A stretch of DNA of 64,000 nucleotides from Thalassotalea psychrophila (GCF_031583595.1 NZ_CP134145.1:930001-994000); one strand, 5' to 3'; counted from the stretch's first letter, positions 28,395 through 38,780 are shown. Made by a program: numbers and translations. The notes: generated from the sequence alone by a model not told the origin.

Positions 28395-29291
28395 ATGAAT
28401 TGGGACGATATAAAAGTATTCTTACAAGTTGCCCGAACTGGCAAGCTTGCATTGGCTGCTAGAAACCTAAAAGTAGACTCATCAACAGTCTCCAGACGCT
28501 TGCATTATCTAGAAAAATCACTAGAAGTAAGCTTATTTGAGCGAGGGGCAGAAGGCCATTTATTAACTGTTGAAGGTCAACAATTAATGCAAACTGCCAA
28601 GCGTATGGAGCAAAACCTGCAATCTTCGGTTGCATCATTGCAAGGTATCAATAAAGGCGATTCGGGTAATGTTCGCCTTGGTACTACGGAAGCTTTTGGG
28701 AGTTTTTTTCTGGCGACTAAAATGCGAGAATTTGCCAATTTAGCACCAAAAATCAATGTCGATATTCTTACCTTTTCCAGGCAGGTGAACCTTACTCGTT
28801 ATGAAGCTGACATTGCAATTAATGTTGGTAAACCAGATAAAACCTCTATGGTAGTAACTAAACTCTGTGATTATCGTTTAAAGCTATATGCCAGCAATAT
28901 TTATTTAAGAAATAACCCGATCACTAAAAAATCAGATTTGAATCAGCAAAGCTGGATAGCTTACGTTGAGCATCTTGATTTTAGTGATCAAGTATCGCAT
29001 GTTAAAGATTTAGCCCCTGATGTTGTGCCAATACTAAAAAGCTCTAGTGTTATCAGTCAGTACTTAGCGGTAAAAAGTGGTTTAGGTATTGCGGTATTAC
29101 CGTGTTTTATGGCGGATTTGGATCCTGAATTAAAACCACTGCTGGACGATGAAATTGATATTGTACGGCAGTTTTATTTGATGGCGCAAGCGGACAGAAA
29201 ACGGATTGCGCGAGTAGAAATGTTATGGGATTTTATTAAAAAAACAGCAAAGGCTAACCAACTGCTTTTGATGGGAAGTAAGCGGGTATAA
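28395..29291 (+). CDS. LysR-family transcriptional regulator
   Basis: DNA-binding regulator of 298 residues. Residues 1-60 form the winged helix-turn-helix (VARTGKLALAARNLKVDSST), followed by the linker helix and a two-lobe effector domain (about 90-290) of the LysR substrate-binding type. It is transcribed divergently from mmsA, so it probably responds to a valine- or propionate-pathway metabolite (inference from position). Confidence 0.92.
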   Translation: MNWDDIKVFLQVARTGKLALAARNLKVDSSTVSRRLHYLEKSLEVSLFERGAEGHLLTVEGQQLMQTAKRMEQNLQSSVASLQGINKGDSGNVRLGTTEAFGSFFLATKMREFANLAPKINVDILTFSRQVNLTRYEADIAINVGKPDKTSMVVTKLCDYRLKLYASNIYLRNNPITKKSDLNQQSWIAYVEHLDFSDQVSHVKDLAPDVVPILKSSSVISQYLAVKSGLGIAVLPCFMADLDPELKPLLDDEIDIVRQFYLMAQADRKRIARVEMLWDFIKKTAKANQLLLMGSKRV

Positions 29292-29321
29292 TTTTAATGC
29301 TTCTTCCTAAAATACGTTATA

Positions 29322-29349
29322 AAAAGCCGGCGATGAGCCGGCTTGTTTA
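29322..29349 (+). terminator. Terminator of the lysR gene
   Basis: GC-rich stem AAGCCGGC (29324-29331) / GCCGGCTT (29337-29344) with loop GATGA and a short interrupted T-tract (GTTTA). Confidence 0.8.
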
Positions 29350-29396
29350 CTTCAAGGAAGAAGGAAAGAAAATCGCCACGGACGGCGATAGATTTG
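29350..29396 (+). repeat. Terminator-linked structured repeat, short form
   Basis: Small hairpin CTTC-aaggaa-GAAG (29350-29363), then AAATC (29370-29374), core GCCACGGACGGC (29375-29386), bulge GATA (29387-29390) and GATTT (29391-29395). The core differs from other copies at two positions (CATGGATG to CACGGACG). Confidence 0.78.
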
Positions 29397-29428
29397 TAAC
29401 TTGTCCCTTTAAACCTTGTTAACCAAGA

Positions 29429-31054
29429 TTAACGACATCTAGGTCCATTACCTTTACACGGCTCTGGTTCTGGCTCTGGCTCTGGATCTGGAGTAGTACC
29501 ACAACCATTCGTTGTTAAATACGCGTCAGCAGCAGCGGCTTTAACGATACCATGACCAAAGTAAACGTCCTTTCCTGTAGCGCCAGCATCTTCAGCCGTT
29601 GCTTTAAGAGCATTACGAATATCAGTACCAGAACACTCGCTATGGTTTGACCAAACTAACGCAGCAAGGCCAGATACTGCAGGAGTGGCCATCGAAGTAC
29701 CGCTCATATAACCATAATTACTTGTGCCAATAGATATGTCAGCAGAGTTGGCTGCTAATAAAGCTGTTCTGTCTTCATATGCGGCCCCAATTGCTGGAAT
29801 TGTTGTTGCATTGGTATCACCTAATGTGCCGTATAACATACCAGCTTCATTATTAATGATTATTGCACCAATACCACCAGAGTTTTCGCAGTTTAGCACT
29901 TTGTCATGGAATGAAATCGCACCGCGATCAATCATACAAATATTACCGTTAGCGCCACCATCAGTAGCTTCACCAGTTCCCATATAATATGTATTACCAG
30001 CGGCTGAACCAGAGTTCTCCATTGCTGAAGATGCAAAAGAAGCGTCATCGGCTGTAAGGTTTGCACTAGTTGCCATGCCAGCAGGGTAAGTAGATAAAGT
30101 ATCTACACCGCCAGCAGTAACTTCGACACAAATGTTTTCATTGCTTGTCGCTTTTTTACCGCGTCCAGAAGTACAGCTAGGAAATTGTGAGAAATCTGCA
30201 ATTTGGTTATCGGCATCATTCGCACCAATCATCATTACTGATTCATAGCCAGCAGGATATGAACGCACGTTATTACCATCATTACCTGCTGCGGCAACGA
30301 CTAAACCACCGTTAGTAACAAAATTGGCAAAAGCGTTTGATTCGGTATTATTTGAACCGCCACCACCTAAACTCATTGAGATGATGTTAGCACCTGCACC
30401 TGCACATAAGTTTGCCGCTTGCGCTAAATCTGATGAATAACCCCAACCATCTGCATTAAACACTTTGATGATGTGCAAATCGACACCTGGAGCCATACCA
30501 ACAACACCCACATTATTATCGGCAGCGGCAACAGTTCCCGCAACATGTGTACCATGTGGACCACCATTTTCATCCCAATTACCTGTACCGCTATCGTTAT
30601 CACCAGTGATGTTACCCCAAACAAAATCCTGGTTTGAGCGATCCAATCCTGAATCAATAATACAAACTTTCATACCTGCTTGGCTATTAAAGGTCACTTG
30701 ATTTGCTTGTGATTGGTACACAGCATATGGTGTAAGTTGCTCTGTCATCGCGTTACCACCATCGTCAGCATAAGCTGATAAAGGCATACGACGTTGATCT
30801 TCTTCAACCAATTTAACGTGCGGATTATTTAATAATCCCTTTACACTGGCCAAATCTTTACCTTTAAATGATGCGGCAATAAAGCCATTTGCATCTACAT
30901 GTAATTCACCACCAAGTTTTTTAGCAAGTGCTTTCACCACACCTTTTTTGTTGTTGTCTACTTGAATGATGTATCGGTCGTCAGCTGCATGTGCAGTAAA
31001 AGCTGTTGCTACAGAAATAGCGATAGCTGAGGTTAAGAAATTAGATAATTTCAA
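29429..31054 (-). CDS. Secreted subtilisin-like serine protease (S8)
   Basis: Extracellular peptidase of 541 residues. Order: signal peptide (1-23, ending AHA), I9-type inhibitor propeptide (about 27-90), S8 catalytic domain with D134 (IIDSGLD), H170 (HGTHVAGT), oxyanion N258 (AAAGND) and S454 (SGTSMATP). A PA domain is inserted between N258 and S454 (about 320-430). The C-terminus is unusual: a PEPEPEP spacer then CKGNGPRCR, with no PPC or other anchoring domain. Expected role is extracellular protein degradation for nutrition. No terminator was identified after it. Confidence 0.95.
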   Translation of the reverse strand: MKLSNFLTSAIAISVATAFTAHAADDRYIIQVDNNKKGVVKALAKKLGGELHVDANGFIAASFKGKDLASVKGLLNNPHVKLVEEDQRRMPLSAYADDGGNAMTEQLTPYAVYQSQANQVTFNSQAGMKVCIIDSGLDRSNQDFVWGNITGDNDSGTGNWDENGGPHGTHVAGTVAAADNNVGVVGMAPGVDLHIIKVFNADGWGYSSDLAQAANLCAGAGANIISMSLGGGGSNNTESNAFANFVTNGGLVVAAAGNDGNNVRSYPAGYESVMMIGANDADNQIADFSQFPSCTSGRGKKATSNENICVEVTAGGVDTLSTYPAGMATSANLTADDASFASSAMENSGSAAGNTYYMGTGEATDGGANGNICMIDRGAISFHDKVLNCENSGGIGAIIINNEAGMLYGTLGDTNATTIPAIGAAYEDRTALLAANSADISIGTSNYGYMSGTSMATPAVSGLAALVWSNHSECSGTDIRNALKATAEDAGATGKDVYFGHGIVKAAAADAYLTTNGCGTTPDPEPEPEPEPCKGNGPRCR

Positions 31055-31786
31055 TGTGTTACTCCCAATTAATTATAATTTTTATAAGTGATATATCTGA
31101 AAATATATCTATCCCGTTTATTGTTAAAGTTTTGTTAACGGAATTTTTGAACCATTTCAGTGTAGGGCCAAAAAAAATAAATATTAGGGGCTAAGGTAGA
31201 ACAAAAAGTTTCTGCTTATAACTAATTGTAATATGCTGATTTTACGTAGTTTTATTAGGTATTCATAAGGCGAAAGTTGCACTTTTTAGCAATTAAGTTT
31301 GCACTGTTTTGTTTTATATAGATTTTGTTTTTATAGTTGTTTTTTTGTACAAAGACGCGTAGCCATCTATACGGAAATAGTTACGCAAAATAACTAAATT
31401 TATATTCAACTAAAAAGTTGGGCGAAAATGATTTTTTAATATAAAAAGTTAAAAATAATTTTAAATTTTTATTTTTGACTAATGATTTTATGTTGAGTTA
31501 TTTCAAATTTAGCTTCTAAAATTGAAAAAGCTGAGTCAATAATTCGAGAGTTACTGTAAAAACTTGTTTACACGTAAATTAGGCTGAACTCTACAGGTTA
31601 GGGAGTTTTTTTCAAGTAAAAGCTGTTTCTATTGATAAACAGAAATGTAACAAGAGATGTTAATAAGTTGTAAATATCAAATTGTAGAGTATACCTATAT
31701 ATGTAGCTTTAATTAATATAATTAAAGCAAGTAGTTACAAAATATAAATAAAATATAAAAATAACTATACAACAGGGAAAAATATT
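31055..31786. other. Long AT-rich divergent intergenic region
   Basis: These 732 nt separate the protease (minus) from a TonB receptor (plus), so both promoters lie here. No ORF is convincing. Two adjacent hairpins stand out: TGTAAA-aacttg-TTTACA (31555-31572), then a short stem AACTC / GAGTT (31587-31607) followed by a T-run to 31612, which resembles a small terminator with no gene before it. It could end a short RNA or a leader of the receptor mRNA; the stem is only 5 bp, so support is weak. Confidence 0.4.
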
Positions 31787-34700
31787 ATGTCTTATAAGTT
31801 TAATTTAGGAAGCTTAGGGATAGCTGTATCTATCGCACTAAGTAGCCAAGCTGCAATAGCAGCCGAAGAAGTAACCGCAGAAGAAGAAGACGTTGAACGA
31901 ATTACCGTAACCGGTTCCCGCCTTAAAAAAGCCGAATTTTCAGATGCCGCTCCCATTCATGTTATTAAAGGTGAAGATGCCTTAAAATCTGGCGTGCGTA
32001 CGGTAGCTGAATTATTGCAAAATACTTCTATGGTGAATGGTAAACAATTCGATAGTTCCTTTAACTCTAACTCAGGTAACTCAAATGCTTCTGAGCCACC
32101 GCCAAGTGGTGGTGTCGGTTCTTCGAACATTGGTTTGCGCGGTTTAGGACCAGAGCGAACGTTAATATTAATTAATGGCCGTCGTCTTGGTTCTTCTGGT
32201 GTGCGTGGTGCACCTTCGCAACCTGATTTAAGTTTAATCCCTGTTAATATGGTCGACCGGGTAGAGGTCATCACCGAAGGTGCTTCTTCTATTTATGGTG
32301 CAGATGCAGTTGCTGGTGTTATTAACGTTATATTAAAAGAAAGCTTTGATGGCTTTGAAGTCTCAGGTAGTGTTTCAGATACCGCTGATGGTGGTGGTGA
32401 AGAGAAAGATTTCTCTTTTATCACTGGTTTTGAAGGTAAAAAGGCCAAGTTTGCCTTTTCTGCATCTTATTATGAGCGTGAACGTGTCGCAGTAAAAGAT
32501 CGGACTAACTGTATTAAAAAAATATTTAGACATGACGATGGTCAAAAAACCTCAGTCTGTTCCAGTCGTTTCTGGGATAATACCATGTTAGATCTTACTG
32601 GTAATATTACTGCAGGTTTAACTGATGATATTGCTATTTTCTATACACCAGGAATGACAGATATTGGTGTGCCTGGCTTTAGTTCCGCACTAAACTTACC
32701 TATTCCTTCTGATCCAAATGTGGCAATTACCAGTGCCAATCAACGTAACCGCCGCATATTTTCTGATCAACACCATGATGGTGTCGATCGCATGGAAGCC
32801 GACTTAATATCACCAATGACCCGATTTTCGGTTGCCGTTAATGGTTCATATTCGCCAGATTTATGGGGCGGAGAAGAAGAAATTTTCTATGAAAGTTATT
32901 TTTTCCATCGTCATTTAACCAGTCTCGCTTCAACCGAGCAAATATTTCCGGGCGTCGCTCCAACGATCCCGCAGGAAGACGCCAATGGCAATATCATTGT
33001 CGATGGTACTGGTGCGCCGATACTCGTAGATAACCCGTTAAGCCCATTCTCAGAAGAAGTGTCTAACATTTTAACGTTAGAAGATTTGCCTCAAGAGCGT
33101 GATGTTGAGTTGAACCATTTCCGTTTTGTTACCGGTTTGCGCGGTGAATTTACCAGTGACTGGCTAGAAAAAAATGGTTGGTCTTATGAAATGTTTGTTT
33201 CTTACGACCGTGGTGTTGGTAAACAAGATCAACCAGTCATGAATGAATCTAACTTGGCGTTAACGTTAGGTACTTTGCGTTTAGATGTTGATGGTAACCC
33301 AATTTGTGGTGTTAGCGCACCCGCTGGTCTTGGCTTTATTACTGCGAATGAATGTGTGCCGGTTAACTTTTTTGCCGACTCGATTTTTACCGGGGGTGAA
33401 TATGGTGGTGGTACCTTTGCTACTCAAGCAGAGAAAGATTTCCTTATTGGCACGCGAATGAACTCTACCACAGTTGAACAATCAATGGCTTCGGCATTTG
33501 CTACAGGTGAATTGTTTGATTTTGATTCAGGTGGAGCAACAACAATCGCTTTAGGTTTTGAAGTTAGGAAAGATAGAATTCAATCTGAAGGTGATATGCT
33601 TGGTTCTACCGGCTTAGTTGCTGCAGAGAACCCGTTAACTGAAGGACCAACAGTAGGTTCTCGTACGGTTACCGATGTATTCGCTGAAGTTTCAATGCCA
33701 ATTATTACCAATGCAAATTGGGCAGAATTGTTAGAAGTAGAAGCGGCTGTACGATATACCGACGAGTCTAACTTTGGCAATGAAACTACCTATCGTGGTC
33801 GTGTTACCTATATGCCAACAGAAGCGTGGTTGGTATCGGGTTCATATGGTACATCATTTAGAGCACCTAATTTACGAGAACAATTTTTAGCGGATCAATT
33901 TGGCGGTGTATCCGGTAGTGCCGATCCATGTGCTGTGACTGAAGACATGCAAACCAATAGTGCCTACGATCCAAGCAAAGAAAATCGCTCTGCGACCATC
34001 TTAGCCAATTGTGATGCGCAAGGTGCCGACTGGACGCAAATCGGTTTAAGTGGTGTACCAACCATTCCAACCTCAGCCAGTGGTAATGCACAAGATCTAA
34101 AACCAGAAACGTCTGAGAATATTACCGCGTCATTAAAATGGACGCCAGATTTTGATGGTTTTGATCTAAACATAGGTGTGACTTACTGGAGTTTAGAAGT
34201 TGAAGATACTATTCGTACAATAGATGCTGCAACAATCCTGAAACGTTGTTTTGATGCAGAAAATATGGACAGTCCTTTCTGTCCGCGAATTGAACGTGAG
34301 CAAGGCAGCAAACCTGCTGCATTAAATTTCCCAACACTTGTCGATAATTCGTTCTTAAATATTGGTGAAGAAACGTCAAAAGGTGTTGATGTTAATACGC
34401 AATTTGGCACGACATTAGGTGATGTATTTGGCTCTGCAGTTGAGTTTTCCTGGAGTAACCAATATACGCTACAAACAGAACGTGAGTTAACCATCTTTAA
34501 AGGCGAAGAGGCTATAGATCTACTTGAAACTTTTGGTACCCCTGAACATCGTTTAGTGTCTACCTTTAATTTTACAAGTGGTGCTTGGAACTGGTTGATA
34601 ATTGCTAACTACATGTCGAGCACAGGAGCTGAAGAATCTGTACGTGAAACAGCCAACTGTGATTTGTTTATAACCAACGAAGAACTCGTAGGCAAACCGC

Positions 34701-34924
34701 AAACAGTCCCTGTATGTGATGCCGATAGTGCGGTGTATTTTGATACTTCATTAACCTATAGTGGCGAAGATTTTGCCGTTACCTTAGGTATGAATAATGT
34801 TATGGATACAGAGCCTGAATTGGTCGATATTTCTGCCGGTTCTAACCGCGGTAACATGGTGACTTCATCAGGATATGACTTACTAGGTCGCTCTTACTTC
34901 TTAAATGCAACATACCGCTTTTAA
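31787..34924 (+). CDS. Large TonB-dependent outer-membrane receptor
   Basis: TonB-powered outer-membrane transporter of 1045 residues. It has a signal peptide (about 1-25), an acidic TonB-box region ending ERITVTGSR, a plug (about 55-190, with RTLILINGRRLG and YGADAVAGVINV) and a long barrel ending in TYRF. Several cysteine pairs in the loops (for example NCIKK / VCSSRF, ANC / VPVC) suggest surface disulfides. AGGGAAAA lies upstream of the ATG. Close to a secreted protease, it might import peptides; that is inference from position. Confidence 0.92.
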   Translation: MSYKFNLGSLGIAVSIALSSQAAIAAEEVTAEEEDVERITVTGSRLKKAEFSDAAPIHVIKGEDALKSGVRTVAELLQNTSMVNGKQFDSSFNSNSGNSNASEPPPSGGVGSSNIGLRGLGPERTLILINGRRLGSSGVRGAPSQPDLSLIPVNMVDRVEVITEGASSIYGADAVAGVINVILKESFDGFEVSGSVSDTADGGGEEKDFSFITGFEGKKAKFAFSASYYERERVAVKDRTNCIKKIFRHDDGQKTSVCSSRFWDNTMLDLTGNITAGLTDDIAIFYTPGMTDIGVPGFSSALNLPIPSDPNVAITSANQRNRRIFSDQHHDGVDRMEADLISPMTRFSVAVNGSYSPDLWGGEEEIFYESYFFHRHLTSLASTEQIFPGVAPTIPQEDANGNIIVDGTGAPILVDNPLSPFSEEVSNILTLEDLPQERDVELNHFRFVTGLRGEFTSDWLEKNGWSYEMFVSYDRGVGKQDQPVMNESNLALTLGTLRLDVDGNPICGVSAPAGLGFITANECVPVNFFADSIFTGGEYGGGTFATQAEKDFLIGTRMNSTTVEQSMASAFATGELFDFDSGGATTIALGFEVRKDRIQSEGDMLGSTGLVAAENPLTEGPTVGSRTVTDVFAEVSMPIITNANWAELLEVEAAVRYTDESNFGNETTYRGRVTYMPTEAWLVSGSYGTSFRAPNLREQFLADQFGGVSGSADPCAVTEDMQTNSAYDPSKENRSATILANCDAQGADWTQIGLSGVPTIPTSASGNAQDLKPETSENITASLKWTPDFDGFDLNIGVTYWSLEVEDTIRTIDAATILKRCFDAENMDSPFCPRIEREQGSKPAALNFPTLVDNSFLNIGEETSKGVDVNTQFGTTLGDVFGSAVEFSWSNQYTLQTERELTIFKGEEAIDLLETFGTPEHRLVSTFNFTSGAWNWLIIANYMSSTGAEESVRETANCDLFITNEELVGKPQTVPVCDADSAVYFDTSLTYSGEDFAVTLGMNNVMDTEPELVDISAGSNRGNMVTSSGYDLLGRSYFLNATYRF

Positions 34925-34959
34925 AGGTTAAAAATATAGTCGCTTAAAAAGCAAAGTTG

Positions 34960-34994
34960 AAAGCCAGTTGTAAATTGCAACTGGCTTTTTTTTT
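34960..34994 (+). terminator. Rho-independent terminator of the 1045-residue receptor gene
   Basis: Stem AAAGCCAGTTG (34960-34970) / CAACTGGCTTT (34978-34988), with a T-run to 34994. Confidence 0.94.
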
Positions 34995-34997
34995 CTA

Positions 34998-35045
34998 ATT
35001 CAGGGAATAATTAACTTAGAATTGCCATGGGTAATGGCTTAAGTT
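34998..35045 (+). repeat. Terminator-linked structured repeat overlapping the MscS gene end
   Basis: Imperfect small hairpin ATTC-agggaa-TAAT (34998-35011), then AACTTA (35013-35018) pairing with TAAGTT (35040-35045), and GCCAT (35024-35028) with ATGGC (35034-35038). It follows the terminator T-run by three bases. Its last arm overlaps the stop codon of the minus-strand MscS gene (35039-35041), so the element supplies the end of that gene. Confidence 0.72.
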
Positions 35046-35881
35046 TTGTTATTAATTTGTTGAAAACGAAATTCCATATAGTCTTGAGTGATCCTTTGTT
35101 CTAATGATACTGCTTGTTCTGTTGGGCAAAATAAAATGATCGTAAAATTAAAGTTGCCCTGTTCTGTAGTGGTAATTCGAATATATGGTTCTTCACCGGG
35201 TAAATCTACACCAAGGCGTTTTTCAATTACATTATTGTAACGTCTGCCAATCTCTAAAAAATCTTGGCTATATTCATTCATTTTGGTAAATATATGTTCA
35301 CGTGCAGCGAATGCATTAATTGTTGGGTCTGTGGTTATAGAAAAGGTGTGATAGACATAGCGTTTCATAAAATTCATGTTTTTAACTGTTTCAGTTAAAA
35401 ATTGACTGTTAGGTATCGTGACAGTTTTGCCTGTGTAATTATAATTGTTATTGGCAAAGTCTATTTCTTGTATCACGGTAGATAAAATGTTGTGTTCGAT
35501 TACTTCCCCATAATTATCACCCGCTCTGATCCAATCACCAATAACGAAAGCATTTGATGTAGCTCTTAATATAGAACCACTAAGACACAATATTAATTCT
35601 TTTGAGGCAATTACAATTGCTACTGCAACTGCGGCGATAGATAAAGCGAATTTTTCCAATTCTACCCACCATAAACTAAGCAACATCACCGCAATGATCA
35701 TCACCGTCATATTTTTTGTACGTGAAATCCAAGTTCTATGGCGCTCATTTAAAAAGTCATTACCACGGCGGATAAAGTTCACAATTTGATGGGATACAAA
35801 TTGCATACCTATAACGACACATACCGATAAGAATATTTTATTGGTTATTAAAACGGAAAATTGCTGCAAAACTTCTGGCAT
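35039..35881 (-). CDS. MscS-family small-conductance mechanosensitive channel
   Basis: Inner-membrane protein of 280 residues of the MscS type, which opens on membrane tension during osmotic downshock. Helices lie at about 13-35, 55-75 and 78-104; the last is the alanine-rich pore helix (SIAAVAVAIVIASKELILC). The cytoplasmic beta domain follows with FVIGDWIRAG and VIEHNILSTVIQ, then an alpha-beta C-terminus. The ribosome-binding site is weak. It is convergent with the receptor gene to its left, and its stop lies inside a repeat element. Confidence 0.9.
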   Translation of the reverse strand: MPEVLQQFSVLITNKIFLSVCVVIGMQFVSHQIVNFIRRGNDFLNERHRTWISRTKNMTVMIIAVMLLSLWWVELEKFALSIAAVAVAIVIASKELILCLSGSILRATSNAFVIGDWIRAGDNYGEVIEHNILSTVIQEIDFANNNYNYTGKTVTIPNSQFLTETVKNMNFMKRYVYHTFSITTDPTINAFAAREHIFTKMNEYSQDFLEIGRRYNNVIEKRLGVDLPGEEPYIRITTTEQGNFNFTIILFCPTEQAVSLEQRITQDYMEFRFQQINNKT

Positions 35882-36182
35882 GAGAGTTTCTTTGTTTAGG
35901 TAAGATAACTAGATGATAGCTTACAAAATATCTCTAAGTGTAATAAATAGTTACAAAGATAGAGCTAATTTATTGATAAGTGTGAAATGGTTAAATAGAT
36001 ATTAATATGTACTGAATAACTATTATCGACATTGCTAGTTTATTTGTCACAAAAGTCAAAAATATACGTTAATGGCTTGTAAACAGTTGCTAGGTCATAT
36101 ATAAAAGGTCGTCGGTCAAATAAAATAAAATAAAATTGACCAAATAAAAATAATATTAAAAGATCACTTAGGGAGTGAACAA
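35882..36182. promoter_or_regulatory. Divergent promoter region with a GGTCAA inverted repeat
   Basis: These 301 nt separate the MscS gene from a TonB receptor. GGTCAA (36114-36119) and TTGACC (36136-36141) form an exact inverted pair with a 16-bp A/T spacer about 45 bp before the receptor ATG, a possible operator. No promoter boxes could be assigned with confidence. Confidence 0.35.
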
Positions 36183-38780
36183 ATGTCTAGGAATTTTCCT
36201 GTAAAAACCTTAGCTTTAGCTATAGGTATGGCTTTAGTAGGTACGTCTGCATATGCAGCCGAAGAAGGCGAAGCAATAGCCGAAGAAAACATTGAGCAAA
36301 TCGTTGTAGTAGGTAGCCGTGCGGCACCTCGTTCTGTAGCTGATTCAGCTGTACCAATTGATGTTGTTGGTGGCGATGAATTAGGTAAATCTGGCGCTAC
36401 TGACATGTTAGATATGTTAGCAAGTGCGGTACCTTCATTTGCTGCACGTGCTCAACCTATCTCTGATGCAGCATCACTTATCCGCCCAGTTAACCTGCGT
36501 GGTTTGCCATCAGATTCAACTCTTGTACTTGTTAACGGCAAACGTCGTCACCGTGCATCTGTAATTGCCTTCCAAGGTGGTGGTGTTAACGATGGTGCAC
36601 AAGGTCCAGATATCTCTGTAATTCCTTCTGTTGCATTGAAGCAAGTAGAAGTACTTCGTGACGGTGCTGCTGCACAATATGGTTCAGATGCTATTGCTGG
36701 TGTAATGAACTTTGTTTTAAAAGATGATGCAGACGGTGGTTCTATCTCTGTTAAAACAGGTGAATTTTCTGAAGGCGATGGCGCGGCAACTATTATAGAC
36801 GGTAACGTTGGTTTACCATTTACCGATGATGGTTTTGTTAACATTAGTTTCCAATTGAAAAATGCTGATGCGACAAGCCGAAGTATACAGCGTCCAGACG
36901 CTCAAGGTTTAATTGATGCTGGTAACACAGATGTAATTAGCCCTGCACAAATTTGGGGTAATCCTGAAATTGAAGACGATATTACTATTTTTGCGAATGT
37001 TGGCTTAGATTTAGGCGATGACAAAGAATTTTACATGTTTGGTAATTACTCTGAGCGTGATGTAACCGGTGGTTTCTACTATCGTAACCCACACTCTCGC
37101 GGTAACGTATACTCAATCGATGAAGGTGAAACGTTATTAGTCGGTGATGTTGGTTTAGCTGAAACAGGTGTTCCAAGTTGTTCATTTTCAAATGCAACAG
37201 CCGCTGTACCACTTGCACCTTCGAATGTTCCAGCTAACGTAGGAAATGTACTTAATACGCAGCCATATATGGATATGATTGCCGATCCGAACTGTTTCTC
37301 GATGAACCAAGTTAGACCAGGTGGTTACACCCCTGCGTTTGGTGGTAATATTACTGATACCTCATTAACTATCGGTACTAAAGGTGATATTAAATCTGGT
37401 TTCCTAACCGATTGGATGTACGATTTAAGCGGCTCGGTTGGTCGTAACGAATCATCATTTAATTTATCAAACACATTAAACCCATCTTTAGGTTTAAGTA
37501 CTCCAACAACGTTTGAAACAGGTAAGTACATTCAATTAGAAAAAACCTTTAATGCCGATTTAGTTCGTGGTATCGATATTGGTTTATATGAAGATTTAAA
37601 CTTTGCTGCTGGTATTGAATGGCGTGAAGAATCTTTTGAAATCGTAGCCGGTGAAGAATCATCATGGAAAGCAGGTCCTTATGCTGACCAAGGTTTTAAC
37701 ATTGGTTCACATGGTTTCAAAGGCTTTGGTCCAGAAACTGCAGGCACAAACGTACGACGTAATATTGCAGCTTATGTTGATGTTGAAGCATACATTACTG
37801 AAAGCTTAATGTTAGGTGCAGCTGTGCGTCATGAAGATTTCAACACCTTTGGTACGACTACTGATTACAAATTAACTGCACAATTTGCACTAACTGATGA
37901 TTTATCATTACGTGCTTCACACAGTACTGGTTTCCGTGCTCCTACAGTTGGTCAAGCAAACGTTGTAAATACGCAAACATCAATTGTAGAGGGTAACTTA
38001 ATTCAAACATTTTTAGCGCCAGCTACTGATCCGCTTGCTGCGTTTTACGGTGCTAGTGAATTAACACCTGAAGAATCGACCAGTTTTGCTGGTGGTATGG
38101 TTTATCAAAATGGCGATTTCTTCTTAACGGTTGATGCTTACTCAATTGAAGTAACTGATCGTTTAGCACAATCAAGCCAAGTTGATGTGTTAGCAGAAGA
38201 TTATGATGACTTAAGATTACTTGGTGTACAAAATCCTGAATTAATTTCTGGTGTTACTTTTTTCACTAATGATTTTGATACAACAACTTCTGGTTTAGAT
38301 ATCGTGTCAAACTATTCAATGTCATTATTTGGCGGCGAAACTGGTTTAGCAATGGCGTACAACTTCAACCAAACTGAAGTTGACTCATTCAATCCTGATA
38401 CAACGTCTGATGGTAAAGTTCGTCGTTTAGAAGAAGGTATGCCAGAGCACCGTGGTACGTTCACAGTATCTCAATCTTGGGATTCAATGAGCATGTTCTT
38501 ACGTGCTAACTACTTTGGTGAGTACTGGGCTGTTCATGCTGATGATACATCAGACTGGGGTGCTGAAACTGCAGACTCTGCTGTAACGTTTGATGCAGAA
38601 GCAAGTTACTTCCTTAACGACAGCATTACCTTAACTGCTGGTGCTAACAACATTCTTGATCAAGAAGCTCAAGAGCTGAAGCCTGGTACTAAAGGTGCTG
38701 TTGGTGGTGTTTATTACGAAAGTGGTCCATTTGATTACAATGGTGCTTACTACTACGTAAAAGCAACATACAGCTTCTAA
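36183..38780 (+). CDS. TonB-dependent outer-membrane receptor next to a sulfotransferase gene
   Basis: TonB-dependent transporter of 865 residues: signal peptide (about 1-24, ending SAYA), TonB-box-like EQIVVVGSR, plug (about 50-185, with STLVLVNGKRRHR and YGSDAIAGVMNFVL) and a barrel ending in YSF. A C-x(n)-C pair in the region PSCSFSN to DPNCFSM probably closes a loop. AGGGAG lies 8 nt before the ATG. It is followed by a terminator and then by a TPR-sulfotransferase. Ligand unknown. Confidence 0.92.
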   Translation: MSRNFPVKTLALAIGMALVGTSAYAAEEGEAIAEENIEQIVVVGSRAAPRSVADSAVPIDVVGGDELGKSGATDMLDMLASAVPSFAARAQPISDAASLIRPVNLRGLPSDSTLVLVNGKRRHRASVIAFQGGGVNDGAQGPDISVIPSVALKQVEVLRDGAAAQYGSDAIAGVMNFVLKDDADGGSISVKTGEFSEGDGAATIIDGNVGLPFTDDGFVNISFQLKNADATSRSIQRPDAQGLIDAGNTDVISPAQIWGNPEIEDDITIFANVGLDLGDDKEFYMFGNYSERDVTGGFYYRNPHSRGNVYSIDEGETLLVGDVGLAETGVPSCSFSNATAAVPLAPSNVPANVGNVLNTQPYMDMIADPNCFSMNQVRPGGYTPAFGGNITDTSLTIGTKGDIKSGFLTDWMYDLSGSVGRNESSFNLSNTLNPSLGLSTPTTFETGKYIQLEKTFNADLVRGIDIGLYEDLNFAAGIEWREESFEIVAGEESSWKAGPYADQGFNIGSHGFKGFGPETAGTNVRRNIAAYVDVEAYITESLMLGAAVRHEDFNTFGTTTDYKLTAQFALTDDLSLRASHSTGFRAPTVGQANVVNTQTSIVEGNLIQTFLAPATDPLAAFYGASELTPEESTSFAGGMVYQNGDFFLTVDAYSIEVTDRLAQSSQVDVLAEDYDDLRLLGVQNPELISGVTFFTNDFDTTTSGLDIVSNYSMSLFGGETGLAMAYNFNQTEVDSFNPDTTSDGKVRRLEEGMPEHRGTFTVSQSWDSMSMFLRANYFGEYWAVHADDTSDWGAETADSAVTFDAEASYFLNDSITLTAGANNILDQEAQELKPGTKGAVGGVYYESGPFDYNGAYYYVKATYSF

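Noticed and set aside
31640..31786. Fur box before the 1045-residue TonB receptor
   Set aside because: The region is AT-rich but no 19-bp GATAATGATAATCATTATC-like match can be seen.
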